Positions 44,784 through 52,405 of a DNA stretch of 64,000 bases are shown in pieces. The DNA comes from Fibrobacterota bacterium (GTDB lineage: Bacteria > Fibrobacterota > Chitinivibrionia > Chitinivibrionales > Chitinispirillaceae): assembly GCA_023436205.1 (NCBI GenBank), contig JAEZKC010000002.1, positions 196,989 to 260,988 of the forward strand, in the 5' to 3' direction. The number at the start of each line of letters is the position of its first letter. Positions within the stretch are counted from its first letter, which is position 1. Below the pieces are notes generated by a model, which searched no databases, was not told the DNA's origin, and was given only the letters and a program-made list of their open reading frames with translations. A program made the position numbers and the translations under genes.

Positions 44784-45675
44784 ATTGATACATCTTTTTC
44801 TGGTTTTTATAGCAAGCCTGCTGATTTTGCCGATGCATTTCTGCACCAAGTTGGCGGGGGGTTCTGAAATAGGTAACCCGAAGGTTTTAGCAGGTGTTGT
44901 CGTGGACACTTTTGGCAAAGGCGTTTCGGGAATCAAACTGTATCTTACAGATCCGATGGAAACAGATCCTGAAAAACTGGTTCAGGACAGCTGCATTCAG
45001 GCAATCAGCCGCGAAAATGGAGAATATACTTTTAATAATCTTATCGAGGGAACATACAATCTATTTGGCATCGACAGTACAGGCTCGGGAATGTTTTTAA
45101 CTCGGATCACCGTTGAGGATACAGATAATGAAGAGCTCATTGTACATGATACCGAAGTAATAAAAAATGCCGGCAGTGTTGTCTTCTACCTGGAAAAGGA
45201 ACTATTATCAGACAACACGATTATTTATGTTCCGGGTACAATTATCCGTCTACACGCAGATAGTTCAGGAGAATATGTTATAAAACTTCCCCAGTCAACT
45301 TTAAACATTAATCTCTACGATGGCGAATCCTCCTTCTCAATTTTCCAAAATCTTCAAGTATCTGAAAACCAGTGGATCGATCTAACAGGAAACACCTATT
45401 CAGTTCCACAACCTATTATAATATCCGGCTTGACATCAGGTTTTACAGATAGAGCCTATGCTTTTACGGCTGACCCCATATACCTAGGTCAGAACCATCC
45501 TGTGCAATATCGCTTTGATTGGGGGGAATCCGTTTCAAACTGGAATCCGTCAAACCAAAATGAGCATATCTGGAGTAGTCCAGGATCGTATGGTGTTCGC
45601 GTTCAGGCGAGAAGCGCCCGCGACACATTGTCTCTTTCAGATTGGTCGCAACCCGTTATGGTAACTATACAATAG
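44767..45675 (+). CDS. Cassette 4 envelope protein: carboxypeptidase-regulatory plus PKD-like domain
   Basis: A 302-residue product from the ATG at 44767 (a GTG 12 nt earlier is possible), inside the end of the regulator gene. The leader ends ILPMHFC (Cys26), lipobox-like but with Phe at -1, then AGGSEIGNP, a linker almost identical to that of cassette 2 (AGGGTRGGNP). A carboxypeptidase-regulatory-like module spans ~38-115 (AGVVVDTFGKGVSGIKLYL, GEYTFNNLIEGTYNLFGID). A small sandwich covers ~120-205. Residues ~215-300 resemble a PKD/Ig fold (YRFDWGESVSNWNP, HIWSSPGSYGVRVQARSA). It lacks a large lectin domain, so it is the shortest of the four partners. The next gene, at 45710, follows after 34 nt and is probably co-transcribed. 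Confidence 0.82.
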   Translation: MRITNRLIHLFLVFIASLLILPMHFCTKLAGGSEIGNPKVLAGVVVDTFGKGVSGIKLYLTDPMETDPEKLVQDSCIQAISRENGEYTFNNLIEGTYNLFGIDSTGSGMFLTRITVEDTDNEELIVHDTEVIKNAGSVVFYLEKELLSDNTIIYVPGTIIRLHADSSGEYVIKLPQSTLNINLYDGESSFSIFQNLQVSENQWIDLTGNTYSVPQPIIISGLTSGFTDRAYAFTADPIYLGQNHPVQYRFDWGESVSNWNPSNQNEHIWSSPGSYGVRVQARSARDTLSLSDWSQPVMVTIQ

Positions 45676-45709
45676 CAATTCAATCCGCAATTACTCGCAG
45701 GAGAGAATA

Positions 45710-46996
45710 ATGACAAAACATTTATCTTTAACATTGGCATTCGCATGGCTACTTTGTGCAAGTCTGAAAGCTGAAACAATCGAATTACGTGGGCAACTGA
45801 TGGACACTGTACTTGTAATATCTTCGGCTGGTTCAGACTCCATTGCAGAGATAAACGCAATTAGGGGATGTCCTCTAAAATTTGAAGCCGGATGTAATGG
45901 AGGAACTACGGAAGAGTATTTTGCCATCACTGACAACAGCGGTCAGTACAGCGTTTCGGTAGAATTACCATCCGGTTGCGGCAGCTCATATTCAATACAC
46001 ATCACCGGAAATATAGGTACTGATTCAGTAGCCCCATTAACAATTGAAATACCGGCTGACAACATTTTGCCATCTTACACGGCAGATCTTCATTTTACCT
46101 CCAATGCGGCAATTCCTTTAGGAGAGGGTCAGTTCAGTCTGAATTTTCGTGATAGGTATACTCCCCGCCACTCCTATGTTTTTGCATCTGAAGATTATAA
46201 TAACGAAGAACGTTTCTTCATTCTCAATTCGGGATACCGTTCAATACCTCTCGATACCTTTTTAGCATTCAAACCGAACCAGAACTATGATAGCCTTTCT
46301 GCCCTTATCTCAAACAAAGATGATGTGTTTCTTCAGAACTCACATAACGGGTATATAAGTCACTACTTTATCTTTGATATGGATGAGGTTTTTAAAACAA
46401 TAGATTATACTGCAGTCAGAATAGCTTATCTTAAATGGAAAGGGCTGGCCATTGGTGACGGATTCACACCTAACATGATGTTCGAATTCCCACAGGCAGG
46501 CCACGCAGCAAGTATCAAACAAGACACAGTTGGGAATACAGTAACAGCTGACATTGTCGATTCCGCTGCAATCTACGTGGGGTGGTTTGGCACGCACTAC
46601 TCATTTTTCAAGAGCAACCTTTTAGTCCAAGTCCTTGTTCAGAATTACACGACTAATGTTTGCACTCTCCGTACCGATTACATTGAGGTGGTCCTTTTTA
46701 CAAACGATGGTACCACGGCAACAGTAAAACCGTCGGTAAAAACTCATCACAGAAATCTGCTTTCTGTTAACAACGGTATTATTTCCTATCAGCTAACAAA
46801 AAAGGGACCCATGTCTCTTGACCTGTTTTCTTTAAATGGAAAGTTTATCAAGCGGCTCGATCAGGGCGTAAAGGATCCGGGAAGTTATTCTAAAGCACTG
46901 GACAGGCAGGTTGTAAACGCAAACGGGTGCTATATTATTAAACTGACTGAAGGGAACAATCGTGTTTTCGTTAAGTATACATCAGTTAAGCACTGA
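45710..46996 (+). CDS. Secreted protein of unknown function with C-terminal sorting tail
   Basis: A 428-residue product with a good ribosome binding site (AGGAGA) and signal peptide ~1-21. Residues ~22-105 look like a carboxypeptidase-regulatory-type sandwich (IELRGQLMDTVL, YFAITDNSGQYSVSVELPSG) with three Cys. Residues ~120-350 are beta-rich with many aromatic residues and a probable DNase/cell-surface disaggregatase-like sandwich pattern (YVFASEDYNNEERFFIL), but I cannot name a family. The last ~75 residues (MSLDLFSLNGKFIKRL to NGCYIIKLTEGN) are the common secretion tail. It lies 34 nt after the cassette 4 envelope gene and is probably the third gene of that operon, hence a candidate target or partner of the system. 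Confidence 0.78.
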   Translation: MTKHLSLTLAFAWLLCASLKAETIELRGQLMDTVLVISSAGSDSIAEINAIRGCPLKFEAGCNGGTTEEYFAITDNSGQYSVSVELPSGCGSSYSIHITGNIGTDSVAPLTIEIPADNILPSYTADLHFTSNAAIPLGEGQFSLNFRDRYTPRHSYVFASEDYNNEERFFILNSGYRSIPLDTFLAFKPNQNYDSLSALISNKDDVFLQNSHNGYISHYFIFDMDEVFKTIDYTAVRIAYLKWKGLAIGDGFTPNMMFEFPQAGHAASIKQDTVGNTVTADIVDSAAIYVGWFGTHYSFFKSNLLVQVLVQNYTTNVCTLRTDYIEVVLFTNDGTTATVKPSVKTHHRNLLSVNNGIISYQLTKKGPMSLDLFSLNGKFIKRLDQGVKDPGSYSKALDRQVVNANGCYIIKLTEGNNRVFVKYTSVKH

Positions 46997-47409
46997 AAAT
47001 GCATTGGGCATAGGAGGCAGGCAGTTTGTAAGCCATCCGCATTCATTTGGAATGTAAGGGGCTTCATCAGCAACGAATGCACACTAAGGAAACTGAGAAT
47101 AATTGTCTATTGAATCGTCAATTATGATATCCGACAAAGTTCTTTTCTCAATAAGCGGAACCATTTCCTTGGGAAGATAGGATTGATACCAGAACCTGTC
47201 TCCATCTCGTAATCTCACAAACTGTTCTTTAAACAGGATCAACAGTTTATCCGAAAGCACTCACCCTCCATAGATGAAACCTTACATTAGGGCTGCCGTG
47301 ATCTTCTTGGGATTTGGAAGGACATTTTTCGTTTGACAGCGAAGACGCCTTACAGGTCACGGACACCTGTTCCCGCAACGCGGCTTTGCTCCTAAATAAT
47401 CATCGGAAT
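46997..47409. other. Gene-free stretch between convergent genes
   Basis: About 410 nt. The right part (47331-47409) is a dispersed-repeat copy that abuts the HxlR stop codon. No hairpin terminator is evident. Confidence 0.4.
47331..47409 (+). repeat. Dispersed ~78-bp intergenic repeat, copy 3 of 4
   Basis: gtttgacagcgaagacgcct at the left, an aggtcacgg block, and aataatcatcggaatc at the right. It is the most diverged copy and ends exactly at the HxlR gene's stop codon. Confidence 0.6.
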
Positions 47410-47751
47410 CTACTCCTTCTTATATTCAAACACCTCTCTTGCCCACCCCCGGGACCAGTCTCCAAAAGGCCGTAAAAGCTGTATTAGTGAAGATCCCCGC
47501 CCGGTTAGCTTGTAACCATCAACAGTACGCTCCACGATATCAGCTTTCCTCAATTCCTTGATCCGGCTGTTCAATAACGATGGTGATATGGACTCACACT
47601 TCTCCTGAAGCTCTCTAAAAGTGAAGGGTCCATTCTGTAACTGCCATATCACTCCCATAGCCCACGTTCTGCCGAGCAGATCGAATAGTGCCATAATCGG
47701 AACACCTGTTTTCGAACCTCTTACTGGTTTGCCCGGTATCGGAATTGACAT
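47410..47751 (-). CDS. HxlR family transcriptional regulator
   Basis: A 113-residue winged-helix protein. Family blocks: FDLLGRTWAMGVIWQLQNGP, FTFRELQEKCESISPSLLNS (recognition helix), RIKELRKADIVERTVDGYKL and the end LIQLLRPFGDWSRGW. It lacks the single N-terminal Cys used by thiol-sensing members such as YodB; its only Cys is in the HTH. It is 82 nt downstream of the glyoxalase-like gene on the same strand and may autoregulate that pair through the palindrome at 48284. HxlR regulators typically respond to aldehydes, quinones or oxidants; the ligand here is unknown. Confidence 0.88.
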   Translation of the reverse strand: MSIPIPGKPVRGSKTGVPIMALFDLLGRTWAMGVIWQLQNGPFTFRELQEKCESISPSLLNSRIKELRKADIVERTVDGYKLTGRGSSLIQLLRPFGDWSRGWAREVFEYKKE

Positions 47752-47833
47752 ATTTACTCCTTAGATGATAAAGTGAAAGTACCGAAACCGCCCCGAATGA
47801 GATCAGGATAATCCGGTACTGTAAAACAATTAC

Positions 47834-48214
47834 TCACGCATTCTGCTGTTTCTGCTGGAAAAACTGGACATTCAGTCCATTCGGATCTTTTACATAGAAG
47901 AACCTGGCTCCGGGAGTCTCCATTGGACCACTATGTACGGGAATATTTCTTTCTTTAACCAGGTCAAACATGGCGTCCATGCTTTCAACCCCAAAGCCCA
48001 CCGATATGGATTCAGTGTAAGATACCGCTCCGTTATTTTTGTCCTCCAGAAACTCGAGCATGGTTTCCCCGCTTGTACCATTGCCCATGAATGCTATTTC
48101 CATTCCGGGCCCCGCAGGGAAACGCCTGAGGACCTTAAGCCCCACCAAACTCGAATAAAATGCGATCGATTCATCCAAATCGTTAACATAAACTGCTGTC
48201 CATAGAAATTTCAT
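47834..48214 (-). CDS. VOC (glyoxalase/bleomycin-resistance-like) superfamily protein
   Basis: A 126-residue protein with two beta-alpha-beta-beta-beta modules: FLWTAVYVNDLDESIAFYSS and, in the second half, SVGFGVESMDAMFDLVKERN, ending YVKDPNGLNVQFFQQ. The motif DPNGLNVQF holds the usual glyoxalase-type position near the metal site, but the first module has no clear metal His (it starts with Trp/Thr), so catalytic metal binding is uncertain. Ribosome binding site AGGAGG is strong. Upstream and probably co-transcribed with the HxlR regulator, it is a candidate detoxification enzyme for reactive carbonyls. Confidence 0.85.
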   Translation of the reverse strand: MKFLWTAVYVNDLDESIAFYSSLVGLKVLRRFPAGPGMEIAFMGNGTSGETMLEFLEDKNNGAVSYTESISVGFGVESMDAMFDLVKERNIPVHSGPMETPGARFFYVKDPNGLNVQFFQQKQQNA

Positions 48215-48283
48215 TTTACCTCCTCTGCTGTTGCTTAATTTTGATCTTTTCTAAAAGAACCCGTAACCATTCACTACAAAAAC

Positions 48284-48297
48284 AGTAGCACGCTACT
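48284..48297. promoter_or_regulatory. Candidate HxlR operator upstream of the VOC gene
   Basis: AGTAGCACGCTACT: perfect 6-bp arms with a 2-nt centre, 70 nt upstream of the VOC start. It overlaps a second, weaker repeat (GCTA-N9-TAGC). HxlR regulators bind TACT-type dyads, so the placement is plausible. Confidence 0.45.
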
Positions 48298-48402
48298 AAA
48301 AATATAGCAAACTTTTGTTTAGTTGTCAAACTTTTTTTTCACCTGTTATTCCCGGCCTGGAGGACTTTTTTCACTTGCCTCACAACTTTTCACATCATTA
48401 CT

Positions 48403-48479
48403 GTTAACGGCGAAGACGCCTCCTAGGCCACCAGCACCACGCCCGCTTTGCATCACCATCGAAGATAGTCAACGGAGTC
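48403..48479 (+). repeat. Dispersed ~78-bp intergenic repeat, copy 4 of 4
   Basis: gttaacggcgaagacgcctc at the left, cccgctttgcatcaccatcg in the middle and atagtcaacggagtc at the right. Together with copy 1 this is the best-preserved version. Confidence 0.7.
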
Positions 48480-48720
48480 AGGTGATCACGTCTGTAGAAA
48501 AAAGATATCTCCTTGATTCCTTTCCCGATATTAGTTTTCTGTTAGCGGCTCGTGAGGTTCTTCAGACCGGTAAATCAAAGCTTGAACCCGTAGTACAGAA
48601 CGAGATCCTCCCCTTTACACTTTTACAGATTTATTATAATTTGAGTTCCATAGCTGAATCGCCTAAACAAGGCGTCTTAAGTTAGAGCGGATTAACACAC
48701 AATGCATAAAAAGGAATACT

Positions 48721-49506
48721 ATGAAAATCACTACACCAACTCTATTATTAATCATTTTTGCCATCCCTTCACTCTGTAATGCAGCCAGCTTCGATTGCAG
48801 CAAAGCTCAAAGCCGTATCGAAAAGATGATCTGTTCAGACACATTTGCCTCAAGGCTGGATGACTCTCTATCTGCCGTATACCGACATGCTCTGGATAGT
48901 GCCGACAAGCCAAACACTTTGAAATCCGACCAGAAGCAGTGGCTTAAAACCACCAGAGAAAACTGTAAAACGGAAGCGGAGCTGACTCAGGTTTACAAAG
49001 ACAGGATTGCCGCTTTGCGAAAGGTCCCCAAGTATTCCTGGAAGACATTCAGAGATACAACACTGGGCATTGAATTCGAATATCCCGGCATTTACACAAT
49101 AAAATGCGATTATCCAAAGTTTTCTATTTACATATTAGGCAACGATATGCCGGACAGCGATTACCTGATGCATTTTGAAGTATGGAATGGCAGTTTCGAA
49201 GATGTCAACAGCCAAAACGACCTTTTTATATCCAAGGATGGAAAGTGGTATGCGGCATTCGGAAGATTCGAAAATCCACCAGCTGATTCCGTTTACGGGA
49301 AGGGGTGGAGTGGACTAGAAACCATCATTACCTGCGGCATTTCCAATAAGGAAACCGGCTTTCATGCAGCCGGTGGTGAATGTTTCTGGGCTCTCATCAG
49401 CAATGGAAGTCGCTCTGTTATCGCCGATACCCAGGGGATAGTGGGAACAGATGAACTGACAATGAAGAGTTTCAGATCGATAAAGCTTTTAGCAACTATC
49501 GACTAA
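48721..49506 (+). CDS. Secreted protein with LprI/DUF1311-type N-terminal domain
   Basis: A 261-residue product, signal peptide ~1-21. Residues ~22-100 match the LprI (DUF1311) pattern: ASFDCSKAQSRIEKMICSD, LSAVYRHALD, DQKQWLKTTRENCKTEAELT, with the conserved four Cys that form two disulfides. Known members inhibit lysozyme or bind envelope targets. Residues ~105-260 are an unassigned beta-rich domain (FRDTTLGIEFEYPGIYTIKC). Ribosome binding site AAGGA is good. The neighbouring genes are unrelated small proteins. Confidence 0.78.
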   Translation: MKITTPTLLLIIFAIPSLCNAASFDCSKAQSRIEKMICSDTFASRLDDSLSAVYRHALDSADKPNTLKSDQKQWLKTTRENCKTEAELTQVYKDRIAALRKVPKYSWKTFRDTTLGIEFEYPGIYTIKCDYPKFSIYILGNDMPDSDYLMHFEVWNGSFEDVNSQNDLFISKDGKWYAAFGRFENPPADSVYGKGWSGLETIITCGISNKETGFHAAGGECFWALISNGSRSVIADTQGIVGTDELTMKSFRSIKLLATID

Positions 49507-49572
49507 TCTTCTCTTTCTCATCGTGAGTTGAATTCGGGAGTTATTTTAAAGCTATCATGTTGACGAGTAAAT

Positions 49573-50277
49573 ATGAGCAACCAGAATCAATGTAGCAATA
49601 ATAGCCTTAAAGCCATCGGAGAAACATACTCTTCAAAGCCACCCTATGAGGCATTCGGAGCATATTGCCTGCTCGAAGACCATGGCATGAAAATGCAGGC
49701 TGCCGCTGCCATGAATGACTTTGCCAGAACTCTGGACCAGTTGTCTGTATCGAAACAAAGAGAGATCGCTTCAGACTTATGCCTTCTGGCTTACGGCAAT
49801 CCGAATATTCACCAGTTGCTTCCACAACTGCTATCTGAACAACTGCAGGCGATCGTGGCCACCTGGTCTGAAGATGAAACGGATAATGCAGTTCCCTACC
49901 GCTGGAGAGGATTTTTCACCGGCGATGCCAAGTACTACCGAAGAGCTCCTGATCTTGATATGCAGGACCAGTTCTCTATTCTTGGTCTTGCCAATTGTCT
50001 TCTGCAGGATGTTGAATTTCAAACACATTCCTTGCCCGATTCTTCGTTTATCGGTGATCTGGAGGAGGCCAAAGATTCCCTTGATGAAGCACAGATGATC
50101 ACCTCCAGATTATTTGATGAGAACATGAAAAACAGTATACTTGGTAGTATTGAGCACTTTAACTATTTCATCACTCTTTGGGAAGAATACAAGAATTCGA
50201 ATACCAAAGAACCATTTCCCCAGTGGTGCAAATCAACGGGGAGGGATTGTGAGCTGGGATCACCTATATATTTTTAA
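49573..50277 (+). CDS. Conserved-looking soluble protein, function unknown
   Basis: A 234-residue protein, mostly helical, with no signal peptide or membrane segment. The first half (YEAFGAYCLLEDHGMKMQAA, LDQLSVSKQREIASDLCLLA) suggests a helical repeat fold. Near residue 115 it has YRWRGFFTGDAKYYRRAPDL. I recognise no family. It lies 66 nt after the LprI-like gene on the same strand. Confidence 0.65.
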   Translation: MSNQNQCSNNSLKAIGETYSSKPPYEAFGAYCLLEDHGMKMQAAAAMNDFARTLDQLSVSKQREIASDLCLLAYGNPNIHQLLPQLLSEQLQAIVATWSEDETDNAVPYRWRGFFTGDAKYYRRAPDLDMQDQFSILGLANCLLQDVEFQTHSLPDSSFIGDLEEAKDSLDEAQMITSRLFDENMKNSILGSIEHFNYFITLWEEYKNSNTKEPFPQWCKSTGRDCELGSPIYF

Positions 50278-50379
50278 AAGGATGAAGAGCAGAGAAATTA
50301 TGGAGTGTAAAGACTTCAGAACGTAGTTCTCAAATCAATAGAATTCGATTTCCAGTATATGCATTACCAGCAGGAGAAT

Positions 50380-51090
50380 ATGAAAACATCAGAGCTGATT
50401 GACGGGAAAAAAATCAACAATGAAATTAAAGAGATTAAGAGCCTTTTTAAGATGGAAAGTACCTTTGAAGCGGGTAAAAGGCGCTTTTTAGCCCTGCATG
50501 CTCTTCTCTATACCTCCTCCATGAGCAAATCAACTACGCCGACCTTTGAAGATCAGTTGTGGGACAATTTGCCAAATGACATGACCCGAACAGCTGTAAA
50601 TGAAAAGGAAAGAACCATCATTTACGGATTATGGCATGCCACCCGTATAGAAGATATGACTATGAATATTCTTATTCAAAGAGGACAGCAAATTCATAAT
50701 GAAAAATATCGGAATGCTATTAATGCAGGAATAGACCACACGGGCAACTCCTTATCAAATAAACAGATACTTGAGATGAGTGCCCGTATCGATATACCAG
50801 CATTAAGCAAATACAGGCTGGCAGTAGGTAAAAGATCCCAGAGCATAATCAAATCACTACAGTTTGCTGACCTGAAGCGTAAGGTTCAAAAAAGCGATAT
50901 CGAAAGGATACGTTCAGAAGGTGGCGTAGATGATGTCCCAAGCGCCAATTGGCTGCTCGACTTCTGGGCCAAAAAAAATGTGGAAGGAATTTTATTCATG
51001 CCTGCAAGCAGACACCAAATAATTCATCTTCGAGAAAACTTCAGAGCAAAAATCAGAGGTTTTATTCAGAACGAAATTTCACCAAAGTGA
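50380..51090 (+). CDS. DinB-like four-helix protein
   Basis: The ATG at 50380 follows AGGAG by only 3 nt; an alternative ATG at 50359 without a ribosome binding site would add seven residues. The 236-residue product resembles DinB-superfamily proteins: FEAGKRRFLALHALLYTSSM, TIIYGLWHATRIEDMTMNIL (metal-binding His) and a C-terminal ASRHQIIHLRENFRAKI (second His pair). DinB proteins bind a divalent metal on a four-helix bundle, and some transfer thiols. The role here is unknown. Confidence 0.7.
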   Translation: MKTSELIDGKKINNEIKEIKSLFKMESTFEAGKRRFLALHALLYTSSMSKSTTPTFEDQLWDNLPNDMTRTAVNEKERTIIYGLWHATRIEDMTMNILIQRGQQIHNEKYRNAINAGIDHTGNSLSNKQILEMSARIDIPALSKYRLAVGKRSQSIIKSLQFADLKRKVQKSDIERIRSEGGVDDVPSANWLLDFWAKKNVEGILFMPASRHQIIHLRENFRAKIRGFIQNEISPK

Positions 51091-51232
51091 TTTCATGAAT
51101 GAACGATATGTAAGTATAGGCAAAGAGTCAGCGTGAGCCCCTCAAACAAAATGCAAGTTAGGTAACAAATAGATTACATACGACTATGATTAACCCCGCT
51201 AAATAAAACATCATTCAAATCTAGGAGATTTT

Positions 51233-51826
51233 GTGATTTCTTTCAAAAACAATTCGCTACCAAAAGAATTCTTCTGGTTCAATCAGCCGCCATATTCTAT
51301 CGTAAACAATTCCATCAGCTTTACAACACAACCAGACACCGACTTCTGGCAAAGAACACATTATGGATTTTCAAGAGACAATGGTCATTGCTTGTTAACA
51401 AGAAAAGATACAGATTTCACTTTAGAGGTAAAAACAACTTTCAAGGCACGACAGCAGTATGACCAATGCGGGCTCATCGTAAGAGCAGATAGCAACAACT
51501 GGATGAAAGTATCAACGGAATATGAAACGGATACTCACTCGCGACTTGGCTCAGTTGTTACCAATTACGGCTATTCAGATTGGGCCACTATTGATATTGA
51601 AGAACCTGTAAACGAAATGTGGTACAGGATTCAGAGTAAGATCAACCGAAATGATTATCTGCTTGAATTTTCAAGAAACGGTTTAAACTGGAAGCAGTTG
51701 CGCATCGCACATCTTCACAATGTGAGTGGAAGTGTTGATATTGGAATTTATGCCTGTAGCCCAATGGAGAGCTCCTTTGATGCAACTTTCAGTAATCTTT
51801 CAATTGATATTTCAAAATGGGTGTAG
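51233..51826 (+). CDS. DUF1349 (concanavalin-like) family protein
   Basis: A 197-residue protein, GTG start with AGGAG upstream. The pattern FWFNQPPYSIVNNSISFTTQ, TDFWQRTHYGFSRDNGHCLL, QYDQCGLIVRADSNNWMKVS and YLLEFSRNGLNWKQLRIAHL is the DUF1349 jelly roll found in sugar-binding-like cytoplasmic proteins. There is no signal peptide, so it is probably cytoplasmic. It is full length for the family. Confidence 0.85.
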   Translation: MISFKNNSLPKEFFWFNQPPYSIVNNSISFTTQPDTDFWQRTHYGFSRDNGHCLLTRKDTDFTLEVKTTFKARQQYDQCGLIVRADSNNWMKVSTEYETDTHSRLGSVVTNYGYSDWATIDIEEPVNEMWYRIQSKINRNDYLLEFSRNGLNWKQLRIAHLHNVSGSVDIGIYACSPMESSFDATFSNLSIDISKWV

Positions 51827-51955
51827 CGAGAGCCTTGACCGCCACATTTTTCTGTCAATCACAATGGTGAGATTGAACAACAACCAAGAAAAGTGAAGCG
51901 TGACTAATTTCGTTCGAAAGCGTTTTGACAAAAAAAATATTTATGATGGCACATT

Positions 51956-52323
51956 CCGGTGGAGCTTCATTCGCCATACAAGCCGCCGATAAGGCTCCAC
52001 AGTTGTATCATGCCTATATTGCAATTGCGCAGATCACGCGGCAAGAAGAAGCAGAAAAGATGCTTAACAGTATATGCTAGACCAATATGAAGGTCAGGGA
52101 ATAGAAAAGCACTGGCCGAGCTTAGAAAATTTCGCCTACTGAAATCCGACTCGAGTGTCCTCCCGCTTCATTTATCAATAATAAAGTGTTACAGGCACCG
52201 ATGAAAGCATTTTACACCTTTGAGGAATCTGCGCATAGCCCGAACTTTGAAGAGCCTTTGAAATTCAAGAATATTGTGGTTGAGGATGTAATGAACCCAG
52301 GACCGATCTGGCAGATAAAATGA
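51956..52323 (+). pseudogene. Decayed alpha/beta hydrolase (proline-iminopeptidase-like)
   Basis: Two separated pieces remain. The first reads MAHSGGASFAIQAADKAPQL then YHAYIAIAQITRQEEAEKML, the nucleophile elbow region (normally GHSWGG, here HSGGAS with no Trp) and following helix. The second reads FINNKVLQAPMKAFYTFEES then AHSPNFEEPLKF, containing the catalytic His (SAHSP). The section between them is lost, and stops interrupt the frame. No intact start remains. Confidence 0.7.
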
Positions 52324-52405
52324 ACAGTATGACAAATCCCTTTACAACTATCACGGGGCAGTTTAATTTCAAGAATAGAATAAAGCTTTCAATCAAGAGG
52401 TAACT

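Larger units (their letters stand above)
48215..48720. other. Intergenic region with operator candidate and repeat copy 4
   Basis: Holds the VOC/HxlR promoter (palindrome at 48284) and repeat copy 4 (48403-48479). A 70-codon open tail (48482-48685) reads protein-like (KRYLLDSFPDISFLLAAREV) but lacks its own start signals. Confidence 0.4.

Noticed and set aside
1208..48479. CRISPR array made from the gttaacggcgaagacgcc copies
   Set aside because: Copies are kilobases apart with no regular spacers and no cas genes in view.
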